Of a stretch of 64,000 nucleotides of DNA, positions 48,829 to 59,931 are shown in pieces. The position numbers and the translations under genes are program-made. This DNA is from Nemophila menziesii (lineage: Eukaryota; Streptophyta; Magnoliopsida; Boraginales; Hydrophyllaceae), in NCBI GenBank assembly GCA_029959085.1, contig JARWIR010000027.1, forward strand, positions 1,488,001 to 1,552,000. Reading direction: 5' to 3'. How positions within the stretch are numbered: the first letter of the stretch is position 1; each line of letters begins with the position of its first letter. Below the pieces are notes generated by a model. That model saw only the letters and a program-made list of their open reading frames with translations, searched no databases and was not told where the DNA came from.

Positions 48829-49947
48829 CTATCCAAAATCAAAATCAATGCCTTTTGGGCCTTTGGTGAGATTTCTAATTTCTTTGTATTTATGTCTGCT
48901 AGTATTTATTACTCAGTAGATAATTTTATAAATTTCAAAAATAAGGATAATACTTTAATTTTTGAAATTTATAAGAACGAATTGTCTCTCAATGTTTGTT
49001 TACAACAACACGCTGATAAGCAGAATGCGTGTGTTAAAGTATTGTTGTCCGGACAGGTACTTCCCTGGACTTTGTACTATTGCAATTATATGATTGAGAA
49101 AGAGCAGATGAGTTTGGTTGTTAAAAACTTATTAGCTATTTCTATTCATAAGATAATATTTTGTGAAGTGAAGGGGTCTTATGACACCAAAATTTACTTG
49201 GTTAAGTTGGTTTTTTAAACCAATTGCTTAGACTTTACAAACAGAATTTTAGAAGAAATTTTCTGTATTGTCAATTATGGTGCTAACACAATTCAAAGAT
49301 TCAGATTTTCTGGACTTAGTAGTGCTCATTTGACTTCGTTTTCTTGGGCTAAACTCTTTGTGTTTTTGGCTAACCAGAGAAATTGTTTTAACCTTCCTTC
49401 ACACTTAGGTACAGTTATTAAAATCAAGCCTGGTTTGATTTGGAACGTATTAAAATTAGAGTATTCCTCTAACTTAAAGGATAAAATGCAGTTTTGTGAT
49501 GCTTTAAGTTAGATTTTGATTAAATTAATTTGTTTTGATGCATTAATTCTTTATATTGGTGCAGGGCTTGATTTTATTGTCAAGACAGGAGTTAGTATAT
49601 TCTACTTTTATGTTCACTGTTTTGTTTTTATAGATCATGAGGCAGGAAGAATGGTAGAAGACTATGCTAATAACCTGAAAGACAATTCAGATAACAAAGC
49701 AGAGGCTAGAGGAAAGATAGGAAAGAATGCCGCTTTTTCTTTTATTTCAGACTTTGTGGAAATTGTTTGCAACTACTTAAGTTTCCAAACTAGTACTGTT
49801 AGAGTGTTAGTTAAGAAGTTTAGAAATTGTAAGGTTTCGTATAACTTGAAAATCTCTTGTGTTAAGAGATTCAAAATCTTGAATGCTGATGGAGTTGCTA
49901 AACAAAAGCCTAAAATCTCTTTGTTTAGCATTTGTTTAGCTTGTTAA
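48829..49947 (+). pseudogene. RNase H-like frame upstream of LINE-2 ORF1
   Basis: One frame of about 370 codons with only two stops (TAA at 49216, TAG at 49510) in AT-rich DNA, so probably decayed coding sequence. The last ~100 codons resemble, by eye, the RNase H end of LINE-2's own ORF2: AEARG (compare EAEARG), VEIVCNYL (VEIECDNL), VKRFKILNADGVAKQ (VRRSKNYAADWVAKQ) and a final LFS. The N-terminal two thirds (Asn/Lys/Phe/Cys-rich) match nothing I know. It lies inside the LINE-2 TSDs and before a second CT-rich leader. It may be an extra LINE ORF, a chimera with another LINE, or an older insertion. Confidence 0.5.
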
Positions 49948-49979
49948 ACATATTTTTATTAAAATGCTCCCAGGCACGA

Positions 49980-50274
49980 AACCCGATAAAACCCCTCCCC
50001 GTCTCTGAAACCCTAACTCCTCCCCTTTGACCACCGTCTACCACCGATCTCCTCTCTCCCAAAAACCCTACTCTCAAACAAAATACTAACAAAATCTCAA
50101 TCTCTCCACCCTCTCGTTCTCACCCAAACCTCTTCTACCCGCTTAAGTTTCAATTTAAGATCCTTTTAGGATCTATGAAATTTAACATCTTCTACTTCTC
50201 GCTAACTTCGATTCATTATCTTAAAATCACCGTTAGGTGTTTTATTGAGTTCTCTATCACTCTTATCTTTTAAA
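49980..50274 (+). other. CT-rich leader of LINE-2 ORF1
   Basis: Pyrimidine-rich, with aaaccc/ccctaa words (aaaccctaactcctcccctt), typical of plant LINE 5' UTRs. It may be the true promoter/5' end of the parental LINE. Confidence 0.5.
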
Positions 50275-51633
50275 ATGGTTGCTTTAGCAAGTCTTGGGGA
50301 TATGGCGGAAGAATCGGAAGATGACTTTTGCCTATCACCAGATCGAGAAGCTATTTACTCGAAATATGAAGAACCAAAGCTGTTGGTTCGAATTCTGGCT
50401 TCAGGTAATGTAAATTTTAACTATCTCAAAAAGATAGCGATACAATATTGGGGCATTTCAGGTAGAATCAATATTGAAAAAAAAGGTGATAATTTGTGTA
50501 CGATTCAATTTGATAAGGAAAAGGATCTTGAAACTGTGTGGGCTAATAGACCATATCATGTGTTTGGTTTTCACGTCTTGGTTCACAAATATGATGAAAC
50601 GATATTAAACCCTTCTCTATTAGAGGAAACTACTTTCTGGGTTAGACTGGAAGGTATTCCAGCATTGTTTATTAAGGAATCAAATGTTTTCAAAATTGCT
50701 TCAAAAATTGGAAAAGTTACTGAGGTAGTTCTTCCAGACCCTCTGAAATTTAAAGAAAAATCTTGTATTAAAGCTAGAGTGAATGTTTCAGTCTTGAAGC
50801 CACTTTCAGCTGGATTTAATTTTAAAATTTCAAAAACTCAATCAGTCTGGATTTCGTTTAAGTATGAAAAACTTTTTGATTTTTGCTTTAAATGTGGATT
50901 AATTTCTCATGAGGAAAGGCATTGTGATAATCCAAACAAGCTTGCTGTGAGGTTGGGTAACTGGATTAAGGCTACAGATCTTGAAAAAAGGGGAAAGAAT
51001 TTTGTTTTTAAAGCAATGAAAGAGGGCAATCTAGTTTCAAAAACCAAAAAATCTTTGAGGAATAAGAATAAGAAAAAACCTTTAACCCTTGAAGAAGGGG
51101 AAATTGATACCTCAAAAGGAATTACAGGTTCAAATGAGAGCAAAACAGTGAATTATGTTCAAAAGTCTCTTATGCTACCAACTGTCAAGATTGGTAACAA
51201 AGTCATTGAAGGTGTTGCTTTCAAAACTGAAATAAGACCTCTGGTTTCATCTGAGGTTCTAAAGTTATGTGGTGCAAATGAGGAAAATCCAAAGTTTAGT
51301 CCAATCCCAATACTGGAAGAAAAAGTGATCATTGACCCTTCAATCACTCAAAACTCGAGTGATATAATTCGGTTTGGTTCTCTTGAAAAAAATAAGAATA
51401 GAACAGAACAAGTTAGAAAAGATCTTGGCCTACCTCTTGAAGAGGAAAAAAGTGATCAAAACTCAGCAACTCTTGTCAACCTCTTTGAGGATGACGATGA
51501 GATGGCTGAGAATGTTGAGATGGAAAAAGCTGAAGAAGGTATTGAACAATGGTATGAGGAAGGGTTAAGTGAAGGAATGGAAGCTGAAGAGGTTTGCGGG
51601 GTTGACCCAAATCAACCCCTAGACCTTCAATGA
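50275..51633 (+). CDS. LINE-2 ORF1: DUF4283 and CCHC zinc knuckle
   Basis: An intact 452-codon ORF from ATG 50275 (the open frame extends 10 codons further up but starts at TTG). ORF1 proteins bind LINE RNA. DUF4283 spans about residues 35-170 (WGISGRINIEKKGDNLCTIQ, FDKEKDLETVWANRPYHVFG, WVRLEGIPALF). A CX2CX4HX4C knuckle follows (FCFKCGLISHEERHC, about residues 202-216), then a Lys-rich linker and an acidic tail. Its stop overlaps the ORF2 start in the sequence ATGA at 51630-51633. It is the only long undamaged ORF in this LINE. Confidence 0.9.
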   Translation: MVALASLGDMAEESEDDFCLSPDREAIYSKYEEPKLLVRILASGNVNFNYLKKIAIQYWGISGRINIEKKGDNLCTIQFDKEKDLETVWANRPYHVFGFHVLVHKYDETILNPSLLEETTFWVRLEGIPALFIKESNVFKIASKIGKVTEVVLPDPLKFKEKSCIKARVNVSVLKPLSAGFNFKISKTQSVWISFKYEKLFDFCFKCGLISHEERHCDNPNKLAVRLGNWIKATDLEKRGKNFVFKAMKEGNLVSKTKKSLRNKNKKKPLTLEEGEIDTSKGITGSNESKTVNYVQKSLMLPTVKIGNKVIEGVAFKTEIRPLVSSEVLKLCGANEENPKFSPIPILEEKVIIDPSITQNSSDIIRFGSLEKNKNRTEQVRKDLGLPLEEEKSDQNSATLVNLFEDDDEMAENVEMEKAEEGIEQWYEEGLSEGMEAEEVCGVDPNQPLDLQ

Positions 51634-54600
51634 TACAAGCATGGAACTGTCAAGGCCTAGGCACAGCCTTGACAGAGCTGAGCTTGATTGACATGATCAA
51701 GACTCATCAAATAGAGGTACTATTTCTATCTGAAACTAAACAAAAATTTGATTTTGTGCTTTCTTTGTGTTCTAAATTTCATATGTCCCTTGTTGCTCAA
51801 ATTGACCCTGTGGGCTTAAGTGGTGGTCTAGCAGTGTTTGTGAAGGATGAAATGAAATTTAAACTTTTTAACTCAGATAAAAACATTATTCAATGTTCTT
51901 ATCTAAGTGACACTTGTGGGATAATTGAGATTATTTTTGTCTATGGCCCTCCTGATGATGAGGACAAAAGTTCTTTCATTAGAAAACTGAATGACTTGAT
52001 TCATGTGGAGGAAAAATGGTGTTTTTTGGGAGATTTTAACATGATAAGATACCCCTCTGAGAAATTAGGGGGAAATCTTAACTCAGTGCATAAAAAAAAC
52101 ATGTTGCTTTTTAATGCCTTTATCCAGTCAAATCTTCTGATTGATCTTCAAGCTGAGGGGTGTAATTTCTCTTGGTCTAACAAGAGAAATGGCAACCAGC
52201 TGATCAAGCAAAAGCTAGATAGGATTTTGGTAAATCAGGAATGGAATGATTCATTTCCAAACTCCTGTACTGATTACTTACCCCTCTGGGGTCTGACCAC
52301 TCTCCAATACTTCTTAAACTGGGTCTTTTTTCTAAGAAACATAAAAAAAGGTTTATATTGGAAAAAGGTTGGATTTTTGATAAACAACTTTGTATTAAGA
52401 TTGTTGAGAAATGGAAATCTGGTGTTATGATGGATTTGAGAGGTATCTCAAAGCTGAGGTACAAATTATCTCAGATCCAAAAAATTACATCAAACTGGGC
52501 TAGGAAAAGAATTCTAAACAACAGAATTCTCATTCAAAATAAGATTAAAGATCTTGGAAAACTTTTTAATGAACCTCACAATGATGAGTATGAAGTAAAA
52601 TTCAAAACTCTGAGTCAGGAACTGGAAGAAATTTGGAAAAAAGAGGAATTGTATTGGTCCTTAAGGTCAAAGAATAACTGGCTTAAGCTTGGGGATAGGA
52701 ATTCTAAATTTTTCCATGTCTCAACTAAAGTCAGGAGAGCCAAAAATAGAATTGGTAAGATCAAAGACCTAAGTGGAGAATGGGTCTTAGATTCATATAC
52801 AATACCTGATGTTATTACTTCCTATTATAATCAAGTTTTTAAATCTTGTGGGACTAGAAATTATGATCCAGTGTTGAGTAAAATTAAAAAGGTTGTTACT
52901 GATGAGATGAATATCTCACTTATTAAACCTGTCACTTGTGAAGAAGTTAAAAATGCAATTTGGTCACTTGGAGGAGATAAATCTCCGAGACCAGATGGGT
53001 ATGGAGGCTTTTTCTTTAAGAAATTTTGAGATACACTAAAAGATGATTTTTTTGAGCTGGTGTCTGATTTTATCTTAAATAATACACCACTTGAAACTAT
53101 TAATTGTACCATTATTGCACTAATTCCAAAGTGCAATAACCCAGATGTTGTGGCCTCTTACAGGCCAATTAGCTGTGCAAACTTTATATATAAAGTAATC
53201 TAAAAAATTTTAACTTCCAGGCTACAGGAGTGGATTGGTGATTTGGTCTCTGAGACACAAAATGCCTTCATTCCAAACAGGTCAATTTTTGAGAACATTT
53301 TGATTGCTCAGGAATTAACTCATTACCTTAATAACAAGAGGTACTCAAAAAATTACTCACTAGCTATTAAAGCTGATATGAGTAAAGCATATGAGAACAT
53401 TGAGTGGGATTTTCTAATTGATCTACTGTCTAAAATGGGATTTCACCCAAAATGGATAGCTTCGATTGAAAATTGTATTACCTCAGTTACTTATAAAATT
53501 CAAGTCAATGGTCAACTCTATGACTTGGAAAACCCACAAAAAGGACTTAGGCAGGGGGATCCTCTATCCCCTTACCTGTTCTGTTTGGTAACACAAGCAC
53601 TGACCCATCTTATTGACTATTTTGTTGAACAAGGCCTTTTAAAAGGCATTAAAATTGCGAGAGCAGCCCCCTTAGTCACCCATGTTTTATTTGCAGATGA
53701 TAGCCTCTTTTTCTTAGAAGCCTCAGATAATAATATTGATATATTCAATAATGTGATTAATTGGTATACTCTTGCAACAGGTCAAAAAGTGAATTTGAAT
53801 AAAAGTGGGGTAATGTTTAGCAAAAACACCCCCACTGAACTGAGAAATCAATATGCCTCTAATCTCAGAATGAATAAACTTGAGCATTTGGGAAAATATC
53901 TTGGAATTCCCTCCTCATGGGGTAAATCTAAGGTAAAATCTTTAGAATGGCTGGTGGAATTGATTATGGAAAGGATGGAAAGATGGGACACTAAGATGCT
54001 TTCTAAAAGTGGGAAGGAGGTACTGATCAAAGCAGTGGTTGGTGCTATCCCTAATTTTATAATGTCAGTTTTTCTTATTCCAAAAAAGGTAACTTCTCAC
54101 TTGACTTCACTTATAGCAAATTTCTATTGGAATAATCAAGGTGAGGACAGATGCCATTGGGTAAAATGGCAAACTATCATGAACTCAAAAGAGGATGGAG
54201 GGTTAAGTTTTAAAGATTTTCACTTACAAAATTTAGCTCTTCTTTCTTCAAATGCCTGGAAATTTTACTTAAAAAAATAATCTTTGGTTTTCAAACTGTT
54301 CAAAGGTAAATACTTTCCAAAAGATGACTTTTTGAACTCAAATCTTTGCTCCAACTGCTCATGGGGTTGGAAAAGCCTTGTAGAAGGTAAAAATTGTTTT
54401 GTGAACTCTCTAAGATGGAATATTGGTAATGAGAGTTCCATTAGACTCTGGGAGGACTGTTGGGTCCCATCTCAAGGCCTAATTGTGAAACCCCAAAATT
54501 GTGACTTGAAAATGGTTTCTGAAATAATTAATCCTATTTCTTTTGAATGGAGGCTTGACTTACTTGAACAATACTTCTCAACTGACATAGCTGCAACCAT

Positions 54601-55852
54601 TGCAACTATATATATCCCTCCTTTTGACTGTGTTGATATGCCTTTCTGGCCTGTGTCTTTGAATGGGTGTGTCACAGTTAAGGATATGTATAGTGAGCTT
54701 TGGAGGGCACAATTGGCAGCTGAGAAGATCAAGGATAAAAATCTTAGTTCCTCATCTTTTAAACTCAATTCTGAAGAATGGAAGTTTATTTGGAGAATGA
54801 AAATTCACCCAAAGGTTAAAAATTTTATATGGAAATGTTGTGTTAATGGGCTTGCAACTAATGAGAATAGAAAAAAGAGGAAATCATGTAACTCAGATAT
54901 TTGTACAATCTGTGAGATGGAGATTGAAAATGTTGAACATCTTGTTTTCCACTGCTCTTGGGCAAGAGCTTTGTGGAAGGCAAGTCCTTTAAATTTTGAT
55001 GCAATGTCTGAGCCTACCTTTAATTTTATGAAATGGGTGGCTTTTGTGAGAAAATGTAGCCTGGAAACTGAAAATAAGGACAATTACTCAGGAGAAATGG
55101 CTTTTTACTTGGTTTGGTATATTTGGAAAGGGAGAAATCAAAGTATCTTTAGAGGCACTACCCCAGACCCTCTTTTTGTTTTGCAGGAAGCTTTGAATGC
55201 CTATGATGAGAATAACACCTTGAATAGGCTTAACTCTGAGGCAAAACTTAATTTGAAACATACTTTTACAGATGCCTCAGATACAAATGTGATAAACAAC
55301 AATATTAACTCTAATTCTGTAACTCAAGGTTTATCCTTTGGAGAAGACATAAAAGAGAATTGGAAACCACCTCCTTATGGTTTTCTAAAAATTAATTCAG
55401 ATGCATCCTTTTTGAAGGAAAATAAGAAGGCCTCTTATGCTTGTATTATTCGTGACTCAACAGGGTGCATGGTGGATGGCTTTGCGAGGAAGATGGATGC
55501 AAATTCAAGTCTTGAAGCAGAGGCTAGAGGGCTGGCTCAAGCATGTGTTATGGCAGATGCTTATCCTCCTGGTTCTGTTGAAATTGAATGTGATAATTTA
55601 GTCCTTGTAAATCAAGTAGTTTTTGGTAGGAAATTGTTTTGTAATATCCATAACTTAGCTAACTTCATTGTCAAATGTAAAGTTAAGAACAGGATTAAAA
55701 TCTTCTTTGTTAGGAGGTCTAAAAATTATGCTGCTGATTGGGTGGCTAAACAAGTGCTTAAAAGCGCCTTGTTTAGCCTTTGGAATTTATTTCCACCTTC
55801 TCAATTAGCAAGACTACTTAGAGCGGATTTTGATCCTCTAGAGATAAGTTGA
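51630..55852 (+). pseudogene. LINE-2 ORF2: endonuclease, RT, zf-RVT, RNase H
   Basis: It starts at ATG 51630, overlapping the ORF1 stop by 4 nt. The endonuclease is visible (AWNCQGLGTALTE, LFLSETK, WCFLGDFNMI, FSWSNKRNG). A +1 slip near 52295 breaks the GSDHSPIL motif, and the frame then continues from 52358. RT contains SPRPDGYGGFFFKKF followed by TGA (53027), a stop at 53201, FIPNRSIFENILIAQEL, GLRQGDPLSPYLF, the catalytic FADDSLFFLEA near 53692, and KYLGIPSSWGKSK. A stop at 54278 precedes zf-RVT (CTICEMEIENVEHLVFHC). RNase H (LKINSDASFL, LEAEARG, IECDNLVLV, AADWVAKQ) ends at 55850. Only one frameshift and three stops separate it from an open frame, so decay is modest. Confidence 0.92.
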
Positions 55853-56018
55853 TGGTTTTGCGTTCTTGAAGTTTTTAATACAAGTACTTCTTTCAACTAA
55901 AAAAAAAAAAAAACCTTTTTTAATGTTACTTTTGTCCAATAGAGATTGACTAATTTATAATAATATTTTTATTAATGCATTCCATTTTCGACTAAAAAAA
56001 AATAAGTCGTATTCAACA

Positions 56019-56068
56019 TCTATAATACTGTAATAATAAGTGGACTTTGGTGATTCCGATTTGAACAT
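56019..56068 (-). pseudogene. GH3: GH3 pseudogene 2: start of exon 1
   Basis: Read on the minus strand, ATG at 56068 begins MFKSESPKSTYYYSIIE, which aligns with the start of copy 1 (MSEAPKSTDYRKIVE). The next codons (TNKKALEF) are at 23276, on the far side of the copia element. The copia TSD tctat/tctac lies exactly at the break. This is the anchor that proves that all of 23283-56018 was inserted into exon 1. Confidence 0.9.
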
Positions 56069-56817
56069 AATTTGCGTTGAAGATATGAACAGATCTTAGA
56101 CTGAGAATCGTGGGTGTAGTCGTTGACCCCTTCTCGAGTTTCTCTAACTAATTATTGGCGCATGGCATTACAACTATTAAATTAGTATTATTTACTTCAA
56201 TAATTGTAATACGTTGAAAAACAATAAACCAGCTGTAATGCTAATTAAACATGGCATGTAGATATGATATAAAAATTGTTTAAAGTAATGCTATATACCA
56301 GCTGTTTATACTCCCCCATTATTATGTAGTATATAGTTTTAATTATTATTTATTTATCTTATACTTAAACATATGATACCATGATGGAGCAGTTCCTTTT
56401 TTTTAATTCTCTTATCTTATACCATGTCTTTTGTTCAAAAATAAATTTGATCAATAACATTTAATAAATCGAGGCTGTTTAATAAATAAAAACAATTTAT
56501 TATATTTAGAAACAATTTGAAAGTTATTTTTGTGGATGTCAAAATTTTGTTGCAGGCAATGCTGGTTTGGTTAGTCAGAAGACTTGTCAACCTAAGGGGA
56601 CATTGTTGGATATGCGGATAATCAATACTTTATTTGCGAGTGTCGTTGTCATGGAATTGCCTAGAAGGGGGACTAGCGAGTCGATCTTGTCGACCTTCCA
56701 CGAATTAGGTATTGGTTGATATGCACGCTTGGATGAGGTATTACCAAGATAGTGGTGGCATACGCGTGCAGGGCGGACAACTTGTGGAGTCTGGAGTGGT
56801 CGGTTTATTTATGTCAC
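56069..56817. other. 5' flank of GH3 pseudogene 2 and intergenic DNA
   Basis: AT-rich. No TATA box could be assigned with confidence on the minus strand. A copy of the ttggcgcatg...attacaac word seen upstream of GH3 copy 1 occurs near 56154 but in the plus direction, so it is probably a dispersed repeat. 56570-56810 is GC-richer (tatttgcgagtgtcgttgtc) but shows no recognisable protein. Confidence 0.45.
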
Positions 56818-58347
56818 TGGTGTCGCCTAGGGTGTGATAAAAATAAGATAAAATTAAGTCAAGAAACTACGCGCTCTCACCCTAGACAGGCACAGTACTG
56901 CAAGTATTACAGGACGTATGCAAGTTTTAGTTAGTAAGTTGAGTTCGTTCTCAGGGACTTAAGTGTGTTATACGCGTGAATAGGAATAACGAGTAAGAAG
57001 TAAATAATTAAAGACAGAAAATAAAAGCAAATAGATTTCGAGTTTAAGAATTAAAACTAAGAAAATAAAGACAATAAAATAAATACTAAGAATATGAGAT
57101 GAGAAGTATAGCTTAGGTTTTGCTAGTATGCACTAATCCTTCTAATTCTATTTATGAATCTAGTTAATAAGGGTGAATATTAGCTCTTGGTATACTTAGT
57201 CAGGATTCTAATTTCCAATACCTTAGACCTTGAGAGCGACTAAGGGGGCTACGGCACAACCAAGAAGTGATTTCAAATAGGGTTATCAAACGCTACTAAG
57301 GCCCTAAGCAAATACTGCAATCATTGGTGATATGGTGATTAAAACAAACCCTAATGACTATCTAGCTAGAATCATGTTTTGTCAGAACTAATATCGACAC
57401 TACACATTATGTGGTGGTTCAATAGTTAAACACCCTGTCAAGGAGACCATCTAACTACTATTAAAACAATCCTAAAGTGATCAGTTCTAGGAAAGACATT
57501 AAATCAAAACACATAAACAAATATTAAGTAAGTAGCTAATATCAAATTAAAACATATAATTCCCAAAGAAACTTAGATAGAAGAATTAGAATTCATAGAT
57601 TATACATTATGCAAAACCCAAGCTATGGGGAGTTTAGTTCATACCTGAAGGAAATAAACTAAAAGAAATTACAGAAGACATCATCTTGCTCTCTACAATA
57701 AACTGGAAGAATAAAACCTTAAGAACTAATTACTATGAGGCAAGGATGATTTTACAAGTGATATAAGGGTGTATTTATAGGTGTTTAGAAGACCTAATTC
57801 GTTTTCTTGAGGAAGAGGTAAGGTATTGGACTTCTAGCCCAACTCAAATTCGTATGGAAATAAAGATAAACACCGCTGGACCGTTTTGAGCATATCTTCT
57901 TCGTTATTGGTCGGTTTGAGCTCCATAAGATACCAAAAGAATCGCAACAGAATTATCTCTGTCCCTTTGAAAGGAAATTACCAAAATAGGCCTATTTATT
58001 GGGTAAAATAGCACTTCTTTAGGCGTGTACTGCAGAATCCTAGATTAGGCAGCTTTTCCTTTTCCATCTTTTTAGCTTTTGTTTCCTTATCTCCAATTAC
58101 CATGCAAATCTATTTCCATATCTTGTAATCTTTGACTTGAACTCTAATTAAGCTACATAATTATCTTTAAAGCTACACACTAAATAAACAATTAAACCCA
58201 ATATGCTCTAAAAATATTATTTTACTAACTCAAGACTCAAAATAGGAAAGTGCACTATTTCTCAAGAAAATCGACTATTATGACTTCTAAATCACTAAAA
58301 ATGATGTATCATCCTAACATTAATCTATCACAAATGAGGAGACATCA
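56818..58347 (-). repeat. 3' LTR of the Athila-like element
   Basis: 1530 bp. On the minus strand it reads TGATGTCTCC...GGCGACACCA, the same subfamily as solo LTRs A and B. Preceded on the minus strand by aactttgagttgggggtct. A TATA-like ctataaatacaccc lies near 57780 on the minus strand. Confidence 0.93.
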
Positions 58348-58365
58348 AGACCCCCAACTCAAAGT

Positions 58366-59931
58366 TGTATCGTCCCGATACAATAAAGATAAAAAGAAAG
58401 GGAAGTCTATAAATACACACTTATAAAATTCTCAACACAATGGGAATAAGCATAGCAGAATATATAGAATAAACCTAAAGCAACATAACTCAAAAAATTT
58501 TATACAATAATATTCATAAACTACATACCTGTACACTTCTCATATCCACGGTCAACACGGCTTGAATTCAAGATCAGATTAGTTTCGCAATGTAAGAAGG
58601 ATTGGGACTTTACTCAGTTCCCCAAGAGAGTTATAGATTGTTCATCGATTTTCACTAGTATTCAAAGGTCCACTTAACTACTCTCTAATGGCTCAATCAC
58701 TTCTCAATTACATAGCAAAGAATCAAAAGGTCTTTAAGGTTGTAATGTAGGCTTAGGGACGGGTATGATAGTATATTTGGATAATTTGGAGTGAGCTTTT
58801 GGCTCTCTCCTCACTAGCCATCAACGAATCGCCCTAGAGCTTGAGTTACTCTCATAAAACGTTTCTCACTCAACCCAATGAATTCCTTGATGCACACTTT
58901 AGCATCCCCAATAACCCAATTAAAGCTTAAGATGTTCACATGAAAATCCACTTTGCCGGTCCGAATATATATATATTTTTTCTTTTCTTTTCAAATCAAT
59001 TTCTCTAGCTATGACTCTCTTTTAATGTTGAGATATCACGCTATTTTCTCATATATATTTTTTTTCTTTTAATGCCCTTGTTGGCAAATTTAGCTCGTAG
59101 CTTCTTTTTCATTCACTATTACCCCGACAAAGGGTTACAATACAAATCTGTGAATCATCATCAATATAAAGCACAAAGCACAATTAATAAGCTCAAAAAT
59201 CCCAACACAATAATAATTCCCATAATGGTGGACCCACCACCCCAAACTCAAGCTCTAAAACAACTGTCTATGCATCGCGATTCGAGTGCGGGTATATGGA
59301 AAAGTCCTATAATCTAAAGGGATATGGCTTATAACGTGTTTCAATAAAAAGCTTTAGAAAGGCTAGAAGGGGCTGAGAAGGATATAGCATATAAAATCAA
59401 AAATCACAAGGTGAGAAGGTATAAAAAGGCTTCAAGGGCTTCAAATATGAAAGAACCGCCTTAATCACTTTCTACACTATGTAATTTTGTTATTTTCTTA
59501 CCTTTAGCACTTTCATCAAATGGTTTTTCAACTAGCTTGGATCTCACGGCCTACACACTTCCAAGGTTCCCTGAGATCGAACATACTTTCTATCGCATTG
59601 CTCACTAATCTTTTCTTTACTATCAATGTGTGTTTTCCTGCAAATACTCAAAGCATACAAATACATAGCTCATAAACATGTTACTTACTATCATTAATTC
59701 ACTGAGCTTATGCTTTCAAGCTATGAAACACACACTACATCTAATTCCCATGTATCAAAAATTTTAATTTCTACCTAAAAACAGAATGAGAGACAACGAA
59801 TCCCCACACCCCCAACTCAAAAATGAGCCGTGTCCCCACGACTCGAAAAAGACTCGAAAAACAGAAATTAAAATTAGCAGATAGACATATTTACAGAAAT
59901 GGTAAGGAAGAAAGAGAACATACTCTCGAGG
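58366..59931. other. 3' internal region of the Athila-like element
   Basis: Non-coding as far as I can see. Homologous to 45750-47056 of the LARD-like element (shared word DPPPQTQA and the ccggtccgaa and ttgggttgagtgagaa words on the minus strand). The 81-codon plus-strand frame at 59072 is a shadow of this homology. Confidence 0.6.

Larger units (their letters stand above)
40937..56003 (+). mobile_element. LINE-2: L1-type retrotransposon with RNase H
   Basis: A plus-strand non-LTR element flanked by the 13-bp TSD AAGTCGTATTCAA (40924-40936 and 56004-56016), ending in an A-rich tail (55993-56003). It inserted in the remaining copia LTR piece. Its parts are a CT-rich 5' region (40937-41425), then the gypsy insertion 41426-48827, an RNase H-like frame (48829-49947), a second CT-rich leader (49980-50270), ORF1 (50275-51633) and ORF2 (51630-55852). 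Without the gypsy element it is about 7.7 kb. An A-run at 55900-55913, 90 bp before the end, may mark an older 3' end. Confidence 0.88.
23283..56018 (-). mobile_element. Ty1/copia element, host of the nested insertions
   Basis: The element has LTRs TGTTATGAC...TTCAACA (plus-strand view), a minus-strand PBS TGGTATCAGAGC (30957-30968, initiator-Met tRNA type) and a purine tract next to the 3' LTR (aaaggtggagatt, 23627-23640). The domain order on the minus strand is gag, protease, integrase, RT and RNase H. It sits in GH3 copy 2 exon 1 with the 5-bp TSD tctac (23278-23282) and tctat (56019-56023). Nested insertions account for about 27 kb of the span. All pol modules carry frameshifts or stops, so it is inactive. 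Confidence 0.92.

Noticed and set aside
56150..56180. Conserved GH3 promoter element shared by the two copies
   Set aside because: The shared word lies in the wrong orientation relative to GH3 copy 2, so it is more likely a dispersed repeat.
59072..59317. 81-codon plus-strand gene
   Set aside because: It lies in the non-coding 3' region of the Athila-like element, antisense to it; the similar frame at 45995-46246 only reflects homology of the two elements.
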